Part shown: one piece after another, positions 7,269-15,941 of the stretch | Layout of the letters: each line of letters opens with the position of its first letter | Numbering within the stretch: the first letter of the stretch is position 1 | Assembly: GCA_045640905.1 (NCBI GenBank) | Contig: JAZUFW010000018.1 | Span: 1-24,792 of the forward strand | Length of the DNA stretch: 24,792 nucleotides | Source of the DNA: JAILLW01 sp045640905 | Lineage (GTDB): Bacteria; Bacillota; Clostridia; Lachnospirales; Lachnospiraceae | Direction: 5' to 3' | Program-made: the position numbers and the translations under genes | The notes under the pieces: model-generated | Told to the model about the DNA's origin: nothing | The model's input: only the letters and a program-made list of their open reading frames with translations | Databases searched by the model: none

Positions 7269-7955
7269 CTAATGTGCTTCCGAAGCACGAAGCTTCTTTT
7301 CTATCTGCTTTAATCCCAAAGTCAGCAACTTAATTATTACATAATATATAATCGCCGTTCCGATTAACGGCATAAATGCAAGGAACGTAGCAGACTTAAT
7401 GAAATCTCCGGCCTTCTGGATATCCATAAGTCCCACATATCCTACTATGGCGGTTTCCTTAATCAAAACGATAAATTCATTGCATAATGCGGGGAAAATA
7501 TTTTTTAGTGCCTGAGGCATCACTATTCTCATCATGGTCTGTCTGGCATTAAGTCCCAGCGATCTGCCCGCCTCTGTCTGTCCCTTATCGATTGACAGGA
7601 TACCGGCTCTGATTATTTCCGAAACATATGCACCGGAATTGATACCGAAAGCAATAGTCGCAATAATCCATTTCGGCCACGGAACCGTAGCAAAAATGAC
7701 AAAGTAAATAATCATCAGCTGCGTAACCGAAGGCGTACCTCTGATGACATCCGTATAGACAAGCCCTACAGCCTTAAGAAACTTGTTCTTTGAAAGATTG
7801 CAAAGGGCAATCAAAAAACCGATTACTATTCCCAAAATAACGGCAAAAAGGGAAACTTTCAGCGTTACACCGATACCACTAATCAAAAGCCGGTATCTGT
7901 CTTCTTTAATGAAACATCTGTAAAATGTATCAGCAATAGAATTGAACCAATCCAT
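7269..7955 (-). CDS. Amino-acid ABC transporter permease (HisM/GlnP family)
   Basis: About 228 residues with five or so membrane segments, starting with a helix around residues 25-50. The EAA loop that docks the ATPase is visible as EAGRSLGLNARQTMMRIVMPQAL (split: EAGRSLGLN, then MPQAL). TPSVTQLMIIYFV is typical of the His/Glu/Gln/Arg/opine permease family. A single permease gene implies a homodimeric channel. The frame extends upstream to 8006, but the ATG at 7955 is preceded by GGAGAAAGAG and begins MDWFNSIAD. The longer form would add 17 non-family residues, so 7955 is preferred. It is first in the operon. Confidence 0.92.
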   Translation of the reverse strand: MDWFNSIADTFYRCFIKEDRYRLLISGIGVTLKVSLFAVILGIVIGFLIALCNLSKNKFLKAVGLVYTDVIRGTPSVTQLMIIYFVIFATVPWPKWIIATIAFGINSGAYVSEIIRAGILSIDKGQTEAGRSLGLNARQTMMRIVMPQALKNIFPALCNEFIVLIKETAIVGYVGLMDIQKAGDFIKSATFLAFMPLIGTAIIYYVIIKLLTLGLKQIEKKLRASEAH

Positions 7956-7996
7956 GACTCTTTCTCCATCATAATCTTTTGAAAAAATACCTAAAC

Positions 7997-8026
7997 ATTT
8001 TAACACAGGTCATATCGGCTCGTCTA
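7997..8026 (-). promoter_or_regulatory. Possible promoter of the amino-acid ABC operon
   Basis: On the minus strand, TAGACG (8021-8026) and TAAAAT (7997-8002) are 18 bases apart. These are acceptable -35 and -10 boxes about 40 bases before the permease start. The match is moderate and unsupported by other evidence. Confidence 0.35.
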
Positions 8027-8123
8027 TCACAAATACTGCAATATCAAGCGCAAAAACCGAGTGTTTTTTTCAATAAATGCTGATATTATTTATGTATAAC
8101 CAACACCTAAGGAGGGATTCTGT

Positions 8124-9989
8124 ATGAAATCCGTATACGGCACTAACGTCATTTTAAAAGACGGAGATCTTTTGGAAAAAGAGTTTTGTAATCGGGAATA
8201 CCTGATGGAACTCAATTCCGAAGCACTTTTGCAAAACTATTATAACGAAGCGGGCATGCATCAAAACTACGGAAGCAGCCACATTGCTCACAAAGGTTGG
8301 GAAGATCCGACCTGCCAGTTAAGAGGACATTTCCTCGGACATTTCCTAAGCGCAGTTGCATTAAGATATAATGCAGTCAAAGATGAAGAATTGCTCGCAA
8401 AAGCAAATCACATCGTTTCGGAATTAAGAAAATGTCAGCTCGAAAACGGCGGTCTTTGGGCAGCTTCAATACCCGAAAAATATTTTCACTGGATAGCACG
8501 CGGAAAAGCTGTCTGGGCACCTCACTATACCGTTCACAAGACCTTTATGGGCCTTAACGACATGTACAGATACTGTCATAATGAGGAAGCGCTCCGGGTT
8601 TCAATTGATTTTTCAAAATGGTTTTTTGATTTTGTAAAAGACAAAACCAGAGAAGAAATGGATGATATTTTGGATGTTGAAACGGGAGGAATGTTGGAAA
8701 TTTGGGCTGATTTGTACGAATTTACAAAAGACTCAATGTATCTGACATTGATTGATAAGTACGATCGTCATCGTCTCTTTGATCCTCTTCTTGAAGGCGT
8801 GGACGTATTAACAAACATGCACGCCAACACCACCATCCCCGAAGCAATAGGATGCGCCAAAATCTACGAAGTAACAGGTATCGAGCGCTATAAAAACATT
8901 GCTCTTGCTTACTATGACTTTGCAGTAAGAAGACGCGGGACTTCGGTAACGGGAGGTCAGACCTGCGGTGAGATTTGGACGCCCATGAATGATATGGCCA
9001 ATCGTCTCGGAGAGAAAAATCAGGAGCACTGCACCGTTTACAATATGATGCGTCTTTCCGACTTTATCTTCAGATGGACCAAAGATCATAGTTGTCTTGA
9101 TTACATAGAAAGAAACCTCTACAACGGAATAATGTCTCAAGGACATTTCAGAGGTCATCATGCCAACGGCGAAGAAGCCGCATATCCCGAAGAGGGCTTG
9201 ATTACATATTTCCAGCCTCTTCGTTCCGGTGCCAAAAAGTCCTGGGCAAGTAAGTTTAATGATTTCTTCTGCTGTCACGGTACTCTGGTTCAGGCTAATG
9301 CAGCGCACAACAGATACCTGTATTATCAGGAAGATAACCAAATATACACAGGAGTCTTCGCAGCAAGCAACAGCACATTCACAATAAATGACACCGATGT
9401 CACAATTTCTCAGTATCGTGATACATTAAGCGGCTGTTTCCAGGCATCAAGCACTAATAACGCAAAGCAGACCGCCAATGCGCTTACCAGAATACACATC
9501 CACCAGCCGGATATGTTGGTTCAGTGCTTTAAGATTAACTGTACCGATAACACAGAGTTTTCACTTAACATTCGTGTTCCGGAATGGGTTCACTCCAAGT
9601 ATTCGATAACTTTGAACGGAATTGAAGAGAATATTTCGGATTGTCTCGAAGATGGTTTCATAAAGCTGAATAAAAACTACAAGAACAATGACGAAATTAA
9701 GGTATATTTCCCTATGGACGTATACACCACACCGCTACCCGGCGACGACGAGTACGTAGCCTTTTCATACGGTCCTTACGTTTTGGCAGGACTTTGCGGA
9801 GAGGAAAGAACCATCTATCCCAAAGGTCATGAGCTCAAAGAATTACTGATTCATGATAACGAACGCGAATGGGGCTTTTGGAGAGATACCTTCCGTACCA
9901 AATATCAGGATCCCGGAATCAACTTCATTCCGTTAAAGAACGTAGGGTACGAAAGATACCAGGTATATTTCCCCATTAGTGATAAATGA
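8124..9989 (+). CDS. GH127-like beta-L-arabinofuranosidase (DUF1680 family)
   Basis: A 621-residue protein without signal peptide, so probably cytosolic. It matches the GH127/GH146 (DUF1680) pattern of an (alpha/alpha)6 barrel followed by beta-sandwich domains. The zinc-thiolate active site of HypBA1 (one Glu and three Cys, one Cys being the nucleophile) is recognisable as Glu301-x-Cys303 and the pair Cys383-Cys384 in FFCCHGT. Other family signatures are QLRGHFLGHFLSA (65-77), the VWAPHYTVHKT segment (130-140) and TGGQTCGEIW (276-285). The likely reaction removes terminal beta-L-arabinofuranose from short oligosaccharides derived from plant glycoproteins or arabinans. AAGGAGGG sits seven bases before the ATG. 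The gene stands alone and meets helD tail-to-tail with four bases between the stops. Confidence 0.9.
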   Translation: MKSVYGTNVILKDGDLLEKEFCNREYLMELNSEALLQNYYNEAGMHQNYGSSHIAHKGWEDPTCQLRGHFLGHFLSAVALRYNAVKDEELLAKANHIVSELRKCQLENGGLWAASIPEKYFHWIARGKAVWAPHYTVHKTFMGLNDMYRYCHNEEALRVSIDFSKWFFDFVKDKTREEMDDILDVETGGMLEIWADLYEFTKDSMYLTLIDKYDRHRLFDPLLEGVDVLTNMHANTTIPEAIGCAKIYEVTGIERYKNIALAYYDFAVRRRGTSVTGGQTCGEIWTPMNDMANRLGEKNQEHCTVYNMMRLSDFIFRWTKDHSCLDYIERNLYNGIMSQGHFRGHHANGEEAAYPEEGLITYFQPLRSGAKKSWASKFNDFFCCHGTLVQANAAHNRYLYYQEDNQIYTGVFAASNSTFTINDTDVTISQYRDTLSGCFQASSTNNAKQTANALTRIHIHQPDMLVQCFKINCTDNTEFSLNIRVPEWVHSKYSITLNGIEENISDCLEDGFIKLNKNYKNNDEIKVYFPMDVYTTPLPGDDEYVAFSYGPYVLAGLCGEERTIYPKGHELKELLIHDNEREWGFWRDTFRTKYQDPGINFIPLKNVGYERYQVYFPISDK

Positions 9990-9993
9990 GCAT

Positions 9994-12900
9994 TTACATT
10001 GTTCTGAAAATGTAATCTATACATTTTGAATTTTCAAAGCAGACATACGGTCCGTATGTTTGAATGTTGCATGCAAGAACCTTAATTCCCGCGGGAACCA
10101 TAATCTGATAACGTTTGTTTGACATAATGAGCGAAGGTCTGTCGGATTCTTTCCCGTGGGAAATGTAATATGCACTGTTTCCCAAATCTTTCCAATCCGA
10201 ATCTTCCATTCCTCTGTATTTCAAAATTTCCCGTTTTCCGAAATCAAAATACTCATAACAACTTCCAACATTCGATGCAATCTGACGTGTCAACGTTTCT
10301 TTTTCCGAAAGAAGGCACCCTATCTGGGCACTGTGGAAAGACACCGCTCCCGTTTTTAATGAAACCTTAACCATCAGTTTGGGCAAAGTAATCTCAACAT
10401 ATTCACGGGTTTTTGCGCATTTGAATTTGGTCTCTTTGCACTCTATCTCTTGAGGAAGTGCGCATTTTGCGTTGTTCTCATCCGATCCGAACTCTATTCG
10501 TACCGTTTCCGGTCCCAAAGGTGTGATTGTCAAAGTTCCGTAGTTAGATGTTATATCAACTGATTTATTTCCCGCATTAACCCACTTTACGGATGTATCT
10601 ATCGTTCCGTGTCCTGCAGGGTGCAGGCTTGTTCCTTCCGGCATCGTACCGAATTCCGTACTCTTCTTTTTAACCATAACTGCCTGCGCGTCGCTTTGCT
10701 TTTTCGAGTCTTTGGAAAAAAGAATTTTCGTTTCGGCTTTCGTTTTTTGCAAAGTGCTCTGCTTTTGTTGTCCCAGAGGCTTTACAACAATCCTTTCCGG
10801 TCCGAATTTTTCGCGGTCTTTCATGATAAGGTCGCCTAAAAGTGTCTGCTCTTTAGCTTTCTCTTCTTTGGATTTGAACTCTTCTTCGAATACAATCGGT
10901 TCCAGATGATAATTGTCCGCATCAAATTTTTGATTAATACGTTCCTCGGAAACCGGATCCGTAATCAAATGCGTCAATTCTTTTTCATAAAATACCGCCA
11001 GTTCATGTAATGACCTGGTCACGGCCACATACAAAAGTTTTGCATAGTTATCGTTTTTCGGATAAGCATCTTTCGATGCATCAAAAACAATTACAGCGTC
11101 AAATTCCAGTCCTTTGGCATACTCTATCGGAATGAGCCATACACCGTTTCCGAATTCGGATTGATCTTTGGAAAACATCTTTGCGTTGCAGTCTTTATCC
11201 AATTTCTTTATGGCTCTTTGAGATTCGTCAGCATCCTTACAAATAATAGCTATGGTCTCGTATCCCTTTTCTTTGTACTCTGCTGCCTTTTGCGACACCG
11301 CCTTACAGATGTCATCGAACGAATCGCATTTTGCTTCATATACACTTTCGCCATGCCTTATTATCGGTTCAACCGGATACACAGGAAACGATCCGTGATA
11401 AAGAATATTAGTCGCGTACTCGGATATTTCCACAGTATTTCGATAGCTCTTCTTTAGCAGTCCGAAATAATCATACCTGTCGGGAAGCATTACTTTTTTC
11501 AGTTCTTCCCAATCGGACAATCCCAGGGAAAAATTGATGTTCTGAGCCACGTCACCCATTATCGTAAAAGTGCATTTACTCATGCAGTATTTCAGTGAGT
11601 GATAAACCGCCATTCCGAAGTCCTGCGCTTCATCTATGACTACATGCCCTGCTTCCTGTATCACTTCGGTTTCTTTAATCTTTTTATACAAATAGGCAAG
11701 AGCTGCCAAATCATACAAATCAGGTTCTTTGTCCGTGTATGATACCGCTCTTCCACGTGATATGCTTTCCCTTACAAACTCATCATACAGATCAAATACC
11801 GATTTCTTGTATACAAATTTGAAAAAATAATTATTGAAACGATGAAATATCTTCTTTTGCTCTTCGCTGTTATATGAAAAATATTTGCCGAAAAGCGCAC
11901 TTTCCAATTTGCTTTGCAAAATATTGTTCAAATGTTCAAAAAGCATAAACGCCGTGAATTCGGGATGAGCATCTATCTCCTTTTCGATATCCTTGTACAA
12001 AAATACACTTTTCCCTGTTTCCTCAATTACAATATCTTCCTTGGGAATTTGATTCTTTAAGCGTCTTTGGGCAAAGCAATTAAGTTCCGAAAACCACTCT
12101 CCGGTGCTTTTACAGGTATATGAAGGATCCTTCTTATTCACCGGACGGGTTTTATACTTTTTTCTGTCCCAGTCTTCATACAGAAGTTTCACAAAGAGTT
12201 CTTCCATGGTCATTTGTGAAACGCCGTACACATCAAGGTCCGGCAATACTCCGGTGATGTAATTCAGTAATACCTTATTACTTCCGACTATATAAAATGC
12301 TTCAGGCTTGAATTCACGCTCATAGTTATAAAGGATGTACGAAATTCTGTGCATGGCTACCGTGGTTTTTCCGGAGCCTGCGCTTCCCTGAATCAGGACA
12401 TTATGATGCGGGTTCTTACGGATGACCTTATTCTGTTCATCCTGTATGGTCGCGATAATCTCGCTCAAAACATTTCTTTTGCTTTTGGACAGATATTCCG
12501 TCAGCAGATCGTCGTTTGCCACAACATCCGAATCATAAAAATTTATCAACGTATCTTCATCTATCTCATACGTTCTTTTTCGATCAAGCGTAACAGGATA
12601 TATTCCTTCACCGGGAACAGTATATTTACACTTTCCAAGGCTATGATCGTAATACACCGATGATATGGGCGCGCGCCAGTCGATTACCTCGGGTTCCGAA
12701 GGTGTCGGACCGATCACGGACTTTCCGATATAAAGAGTTTCCTTCCTATTATTCTCCTCATCCCGGATATCGATTCTACCGAAATACGGCTTTTTTAGAG
12801 AGCGTGATGCCCGCAAAAGATCTCTTCGTACCTCGGTAAATCTGGCATCGGTGTTAAACCATTGCGCCAGGCCTTCCTTTTCATCAAGGTCATATACTTC

Positions 12901-13053
12901 CTTAAGTTCCTGAAGCTCATCCTTCAAAGAAGTGACCCGATTCTTCATCTTTTCCTCCTGAGCTTTGGCCAGATTTCTTATTCTCTTTAGTTTTCTTTCT
13001 TCGTCAGCCTTTTCAATACCGTAGTACTCACCTGACATTTCCTTTTTGCTCAT
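9994..13053 (-). CDS. helD: HelD-type RNA polymerase recycling ATPase with C-terminal GH31-N-like domain
   Basis: 1019 residues; typical HelD proteins are about 700-780. Residues ~15-60 form the N-terminal coiled coil that in HelD enters the polymerase. The UvrD-like ATPase core follows: Walker A GSAGSGKTT (223-231), Walker B VVIDEAQDF (471-479), motif III GDVAQN (500-505), motif IV YRNT (Arg538), EYAKGLEFDAVIVFD (644-658) and motif VI VAVTR (676-680). HelD frees stalled RNA polymerase from nucleic acid using ATP. After a charged linker (~700-825), residues ~825-1019 resemble the N-terminal mutarotase-like beta-sandwich of GH31 enzymes: YGTLTITPLGPETVRIEF, then ITLPKLMVKVSLKTG, YEYFDFGKREIL and RPSLIMSNKRYQI. 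It stops at IDYIFRTM, exactly where the GH31 catalytic barrel would begin. AAAGGAGAG precedes the ATG. Confidence 0.9.
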   Translation of the reverse strand: MSKKEMSGEYYGIEKADEERKLKRIRNLAKAQEEKMKNRVTSLKDELQELKEVYDLDEKEGLAQWFNTDARFTEVRRDLLRASRSLKKPYFGRIDIRDEENNRKETLYIGKSVIGPTPSEPEVIDWRAPISSVYYDHSLGKCKYTVPGEGIYPVTLDRKRTYEIDEDTLINFYDSDVVANDDLLTEYLSKSKRNVLSEIIATIQDEQNKVIRKNPHHNVLIQGSAGSGKTTVAMHRISYILYNYEREFKPEAFYIVGSNKVLLNYITGVLPDLDVYGVSQMTMEELFVKLLYEDWDRKKYKTRPVNKKDPSYTCKSTGEWFSELNCFAQRRLKNQIPKEDIVIEETGKSVFLYKDIEKEIDAHPEFTAFMLFEHLNNILQSKLESALFGKYFSYNSEEQKKIFHRFNNYFFKFVYKKSVFDLYDEFVRESISRGRAVSYTDKEPDLYDLAALAYLYKKIKETEVIQEAGHVVIDEAQDFGMAVYHSLKYCMSKCTFTIMGDVAQNINFSLGLSDWEELKKVMLPDRYDYFGLLKKSYRNTVEISEYATNILYHGSFPVYPVEPIIRHGESVYEAKCDSFDDICKAVSQKAAEYKEKGYETIAIICKDADESQRAIKKLDKDCNAKMFSKDQSEFGNGVWLIPIEYAKGLEFDAVIVFDASKDAYPKNDNYAKLLYVAVTRSLHELAVFYEKELTHLITDPVSEERINQKFDADNYHLEPIVFEEEFKSKEEKAKEQTLLGDLIMKDREKFGPERIVVKPLGQQKQSTLQKTKAETKILFSKDSKKQSDAQAVMVKKKSTEFGTMPEGTSLHPAGHGTIDTSVKWVNAGNKSVDITSNYGTLTITPLGPETVRIEFGSDENNAKCALPQEIECKETKFKCAKTREYVEITLPKLMVKVSLKTGAVSFHSAQIGCLLSEKETLTRQIASNVGSCYEYFDFGKREILKYRGMEDSDWKDLGNSAYYISHGKESDRPSLIMSNKRYQIMVPAGIKVLACNIQTYGPYVCFENSKCIDYIFRTM

Positions 13054-13151
13054 ATTCTCTCTCCTTTAGTTCACAATTCTACTAAAGCTTTTCAAAAAGA
13101 TATAGACTTGTTTTTACATTTGTAGTAACATGGATAATGAAGTGTGCATAG

Positions 13152-13181
13152 AAAAGGCATTCGGTTTTCCGAATGCCTTTT
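13152..13181 (-). terminator. Terminator of the radical SAM operon
   Basis: A 13-bp stem AAAAGGCATTCGG (13152-13164)/CCGAATGCCTTTT (13169-13181) with a four-base loop. T-runs flank both sides, so it could work in both directions. On the minus strand it follows the stop of the cysteine-tail protein by 13 bases, separating that operon from helD. Confidence 0.9.
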
Positions 13182-13193
13182 TTGTTTCTTTTT

Positions 13194-14456
13194 CTATTTT
13201 TGATTTTTGGTACCGGGTTTCAAATATTTCAGTTTCAAATCGGTATTATAAAAATCCTTTGTCGTACATCCCGCACGACCGCCTCCGGCACATGCACACG
13301 CACAGGCGCAGGCACAGGAACTGTGAACACAGGAATGATGTGACCCTGAACTAAATCCTCCGGATGAGCCGAATATGCTTCGTGCTACAGGTTTAACCGG
13401 AATATTTAAAACATTAACCCTGATATAAGTATTGGGGGAAGATGAATATTTGAATTCTCCGGCGTTCTTGAAATTAAGAATATCCTTTTCATTCGGCGAA
13501 ATATTTTCTTCCGTAACCGTTTCTTCGCTCTTTACAAACGACCGTCCACAATATCCGCAGAACTTCTGCCCCTCCGCTCTCGTTCCGCCGCATCCCTGGC
13601 AGACGGGATAATACTCTATCTTCGTTCTGGTTATCTTCTTTTCGGTACCGCCGCCAAAGTTGGCACCGGACTGGTAAGTTTTTGAAACCACCCTGATTAT
13701 TATAAAAATAAGAACTGCGGGAAACGCAAGCGATGTAATAATCGAAATCAAAACGCTAAAGAGCGATCCTATAACAAAAAGCACACCTCTGCTGCCCGAA
13801 AGAACGGAATCCTCATCATAAGAATCCGAAGTTGATGAATATTCATTAAAATTAAAAGCATCATTCGGATACGTTACCTTTACCGTGAATTTTTCGCCCT
13901 TATCAAGCGTTTCTTCCCACGTAATATACTCATCTTCGACATAAGCACTCGGAGACCAGGACTCAGCTTTATCCTGATACCACTTAATCCTCAGATTGTC
14001 GACTTCAATATCATCGAACCATCCGGGAGTAAAAGTATATTCGGTATAGCCGTCCTCGTGAACGTTCATGTCATACAGTTCATCCTGAACAACGTTAAAA
14101 TCAAACGAAACGGTTTCTCCCTCGTAGTATTTTCTGTCCAGATCAATTCGAAGATACGAACCGCCGGAAGACATATACGACATATCATCTATGGTGTCCG
14201 AAAGAGGTGCAAATGACTGATAATTCTTATTCGGAATACCTACTTTTACCCAGGAAAGCGGACCCTCCGAAGATGAATCAAGTACTTCCCATTCTATGTG
14301 ATAGTACAACGTAACCGTGGCATCGTTGTTAACTATAGCCTCAATATCATATTCATGGATTTCATCCAAAGTTTTCGCATATGAAACCGTGTTTACTCCG
14401 CACAGGCAGATTATGGCAATTAATGCCGTCGTCAGTATTTTAGCTAATTTATTCAT
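13194..14456 (-). CDS. Membrane protein with zinc ribbon and Cys-Ala repeat tail; putative radical SAM substrate
   Basis: A 420-residue modular protein. A signal peptide covers ~1-27 (cleavage near VSYA). An exterior beta-rich domain (~30-215) recalls DUF2207-type extracellular regions. One membrane helix (~225-256) follows, then a zinc ribbon with CxxC pairs at 286/289 and 300/303, a spacer, and a cysteine-rich tail. The tail has Cys376, five Cys-Ala units (381-390), then GGGRAGC with Cys397, ending at residue 420. The predicted topology puts ribbon and tail in the cytosol, accessible to the radical SAM enzyme encoded just upstream, whose gene overlaps this one by eight bases. The start has AGGAGG four bases before the ATG. 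I infer that the tail is modified, or binds metal; no function is established. The N-terminal family assignment is tentative. Confidence 0.85.
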   Translation of the reverse strand: MNKLAKILTTALIAIICLCGVNTVSYAKTLDEIHEYDIEAIVNNDATVTLYYHIEWEVLDSSSEGPLSWVKVGIPNKNYQSFAPLSDTIDDMSYMSSGGSYLRIDLDRKYYEGETVSFDFNVVQDELYDMNVHEDGYTEYTFTPGWFDDIEVDNLRIKWYQDKAESWSPSAYVEDEYITWEETLDKGEKFTVKVTYPNDAFNFNEYSSTSDSYDEDSVLSGSRGVLFVIGSLFSVLISIITSLAFPAVLIFIIIRVVSKTYQSGANFGGGTEKKITRTKIEYYPVCQGCGGTRAEGQKFCGYCGRSFVKSEETVTEENISPNEKDILNFKNAGEFKYSSSPNTYIRVNVLNIPVKPVARSIFGSSGGFSSGSHHSCVHSSCACACACACAGGGRAGCTTKDFYNTDLKLKYLKPGTKNQK

Positions 14457-15822
14457 GGTGCCTCCTCAAGGGGCATTCCCCTGTCATCTTTGCAGAAAAA
14501 GCGCGTCTTTCAATACACTTTTCATCATTCCAAATATCCTGCCAGTCATCCTCGAGCATATTGCCCAATATGGTTCCGTTAAGGTAGCTCTGACACGGAA
14601 CAACGTTTCCGCCCGGTGTAACAGCCATATTGCTCAAGCATGCGCCGCAGCTCGGTGTACTCAGACCGTACATTTTAAAGAATTCTTCTTCGATCCAGCC
14701 GGGTGAAGTAAAGCTTATTTCCATTCCGTTAATTGTACAGAACTTAACTGCCTCAATCAGAATTTCTTTCAATTCATCAGTATTAAGCTGCAGGCTGACA
14801 GAGCTTTCAGATGTTGCGTTTCCGGTAGTAATCAGTCCGGAACATGTAACATAAATGACACCCATGTCATGTAGAAATTCCAATGTCTTGACATAGTCTT
14901 TGTTCAAGGTACAAAGAGGAGTATTAATACTAATATTAAGTCCCGCAGCCAATGCGTTCTTTATTCCTTTTACAGTATCTTCATATTTTTCCGCTCCGAC
15001 CAGTCGATTGTGAATCGAAGGCTCGGCAGAATAAAATGTAATCTGCGCACTGTCCAAAGAAGCTTCCTTTAACTGCGTACAGTATTCGGGTGTAAGTTTG
15101 ATTCCGTTCGTATTAAGTCTCGTAACAAACCATCGTGAATAATCAATAAGTTCAATCAAATCCTCACGCATGGTCGGTTCTCCGCCCGTAAATGTCAACT
15201 GCGGAATTTTTGCTTCCTTACATTTATCGATAATCTTTTTCCAATCCTCAGTGGCCAATTCTGCTTCATCTGCACATTGCTGTCCTGCGGCATAGCAATG
15301 AACACACTTTTGATTACAATGCCATGCACCGTCCTTGGTCATCGCACTGACCATAATGTCCATTCTGTGAGGGGCACTCATATACTCAGCGTATTCACCC
15401 ATGGAAATATATCCTATGGATTCTGTTACTTCCTCGCCGTATGCAACCTGTTTAAACGAATTCATAATTCTGTAAATATCGTTTTTGAGCATCTTTTTGC
15501 TGATAAGCGGAAAGACCTTTCGCACACCTTTAACCGTGTTTTTCAGAATGTTTTCAACATCTTCTTCATTAATCGGCTGTCCGCTGTACTTATTTATTTC
15601 CTTAATCAATTCACACAAAAGAACACTCCACGAAAAATTGACCGGAATAATATCCATGCCGTTAATGATGGCAACACTCGATCCAAGTTCTTCGCCTTCC
15701 GTATACGCGGGGGGAATCAAATGGATTCTGACTACGCCGGGGCCTTCGGGGTTCAAAGTGGTATGCATAACCTCACCGTAGTTTTCCTTTGCATATTTAA
15801 TCACGCGCTTTTTAATACTCAT
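14449..15822 (-). CDS. Radical SAM/SPASM peptide-maturase-like enzyme
   Basis: About 457 residues. The radical SAM cluster motif CNQKCVHC (Cys169, 173, 176) is followed by GGEP (213-216), which contacts S-adenosylmethionine. A C-terminal SPASM-type region has Cys392, Cys395, Cys410, Cys436 and Cys450 around CGACLSNMAVTPGGNVVPC, for auxiliary iron-sulfur clusters. This architecture is shared by RiPP maturases that make thioether or C-C crosslinks. Residues ~50-105 (GMDIIPVNFSWSVLL, PINEEDVENIL) have the strand-helix look of a PqqD-like precursor-recognition domain, which is tentative. The partner is most likely the cysteine-tail protein translated next. The frame opens at a GTG (15828), but the ATG at 15822 has GAGG ten bases upstream; either is possible. 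A cofactor-biosynthesis or quinohemoprotein-type role is the main alternative. Confidence 0.9.
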   Translation of the reverse strand: MSIKKRVIKYAKENYGEVMHTTLNPEGPGVVRIHLIPPAYTEGEELGSSVAIINGMDIIPVNFSWSVLLCELIKEINKYSGQPINEEDVENILKNTVKGVRKVFPLISKKMLKNDIYRIMNSFKQVAYGEEVTESIGYISMGEYAEYMSAPHRMDIMVSAMTKDGAWHCNQKCVHCYAAGQQCADEAELATEDWKKIIDKCKEAKIPQLTFTGGEPTMREDLIELIDYSRWFVTRLNTNGIKLTPEYCTQLKEASLDSAQITFYSAEPSIHNRLVGAEKYEDTVKGIKNALAAGLNISINTPLCTLNKDYVKTLEFLHDMGVIYVTCSGLITTGNATSESSVSLQLNTDELKEILIEAVKFCTINGMEISFTSPGWIEEEFFKMYGLSTPSCGACLSNMAVTPGGNVVPCQSYLNGTILGNMLEDDWQDIWNDEKCIERRAFSAKMTGECPLRRHHE

Positions 15823-15913
15823 AATCACTTATCCTCAAAAAAGAATCATATGCCCATTAATACATTCAATTAATAATATTTCCACATCATGCTCATTGTC
15901 AAATGCGGCAATG

Positions 15914-15941
15914 AAAAACTGTCGAAAATCGACGGTTTTTT
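15914..15941. terminator. Terminator-like hairpin between divergent operons
   Basis: The stem AAAAACTGTCGA (15914-15925)/TCGACGGTTTTT (15929-15940) has one T-G pair, an AAA loop and T-runs in both directions. It lies in the promoter region between the radical SAM operon and the MFS gene rather than after a gene. It could block antisense read-through, act as an attenuator, or be left from an earlier gene order. Confidence 0.65.

Noticed and set aside
8808..9341. 177-residue minus-strand open frame
   Set aside because: Fully antisense to the GH127-like gene, whose catalytic residues are intact; no ribosome site or recognisable domain.
9994..10015. TTACATT/AATGTAA inverted repeat at the helD 3' end as a terminator
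   Set aside because: A 7-bp AT-rich stem with an 8-base loop and no T-run, located inside the coding region; too weak to call.
10156..12663. Several 65-104 residue plus-strand frames opposite helD
   Set aside because: All are antisense shadows of an intact, motif-bearing reading frame.
13060..13150. Promoter search upstream of helD
   Set aside because: Only partial matches (TTACTA with TATATC at 18 bases) were seen; not distinguishable from chance in AT-rich sequence.
13270..13320. GC-rich GCACA-type repeat as a simple-sequence or CRISPR-like repeat
   Set aside because: Units are only 6 bp with varied third positions and lie in frame within a coding tail; there are no spacers.
15277..15873. 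198-residue plus-strand open frame
   Set aside because: Antisense to the radical SAM gene; translation is rich in His, Asn and Phe without domain features.
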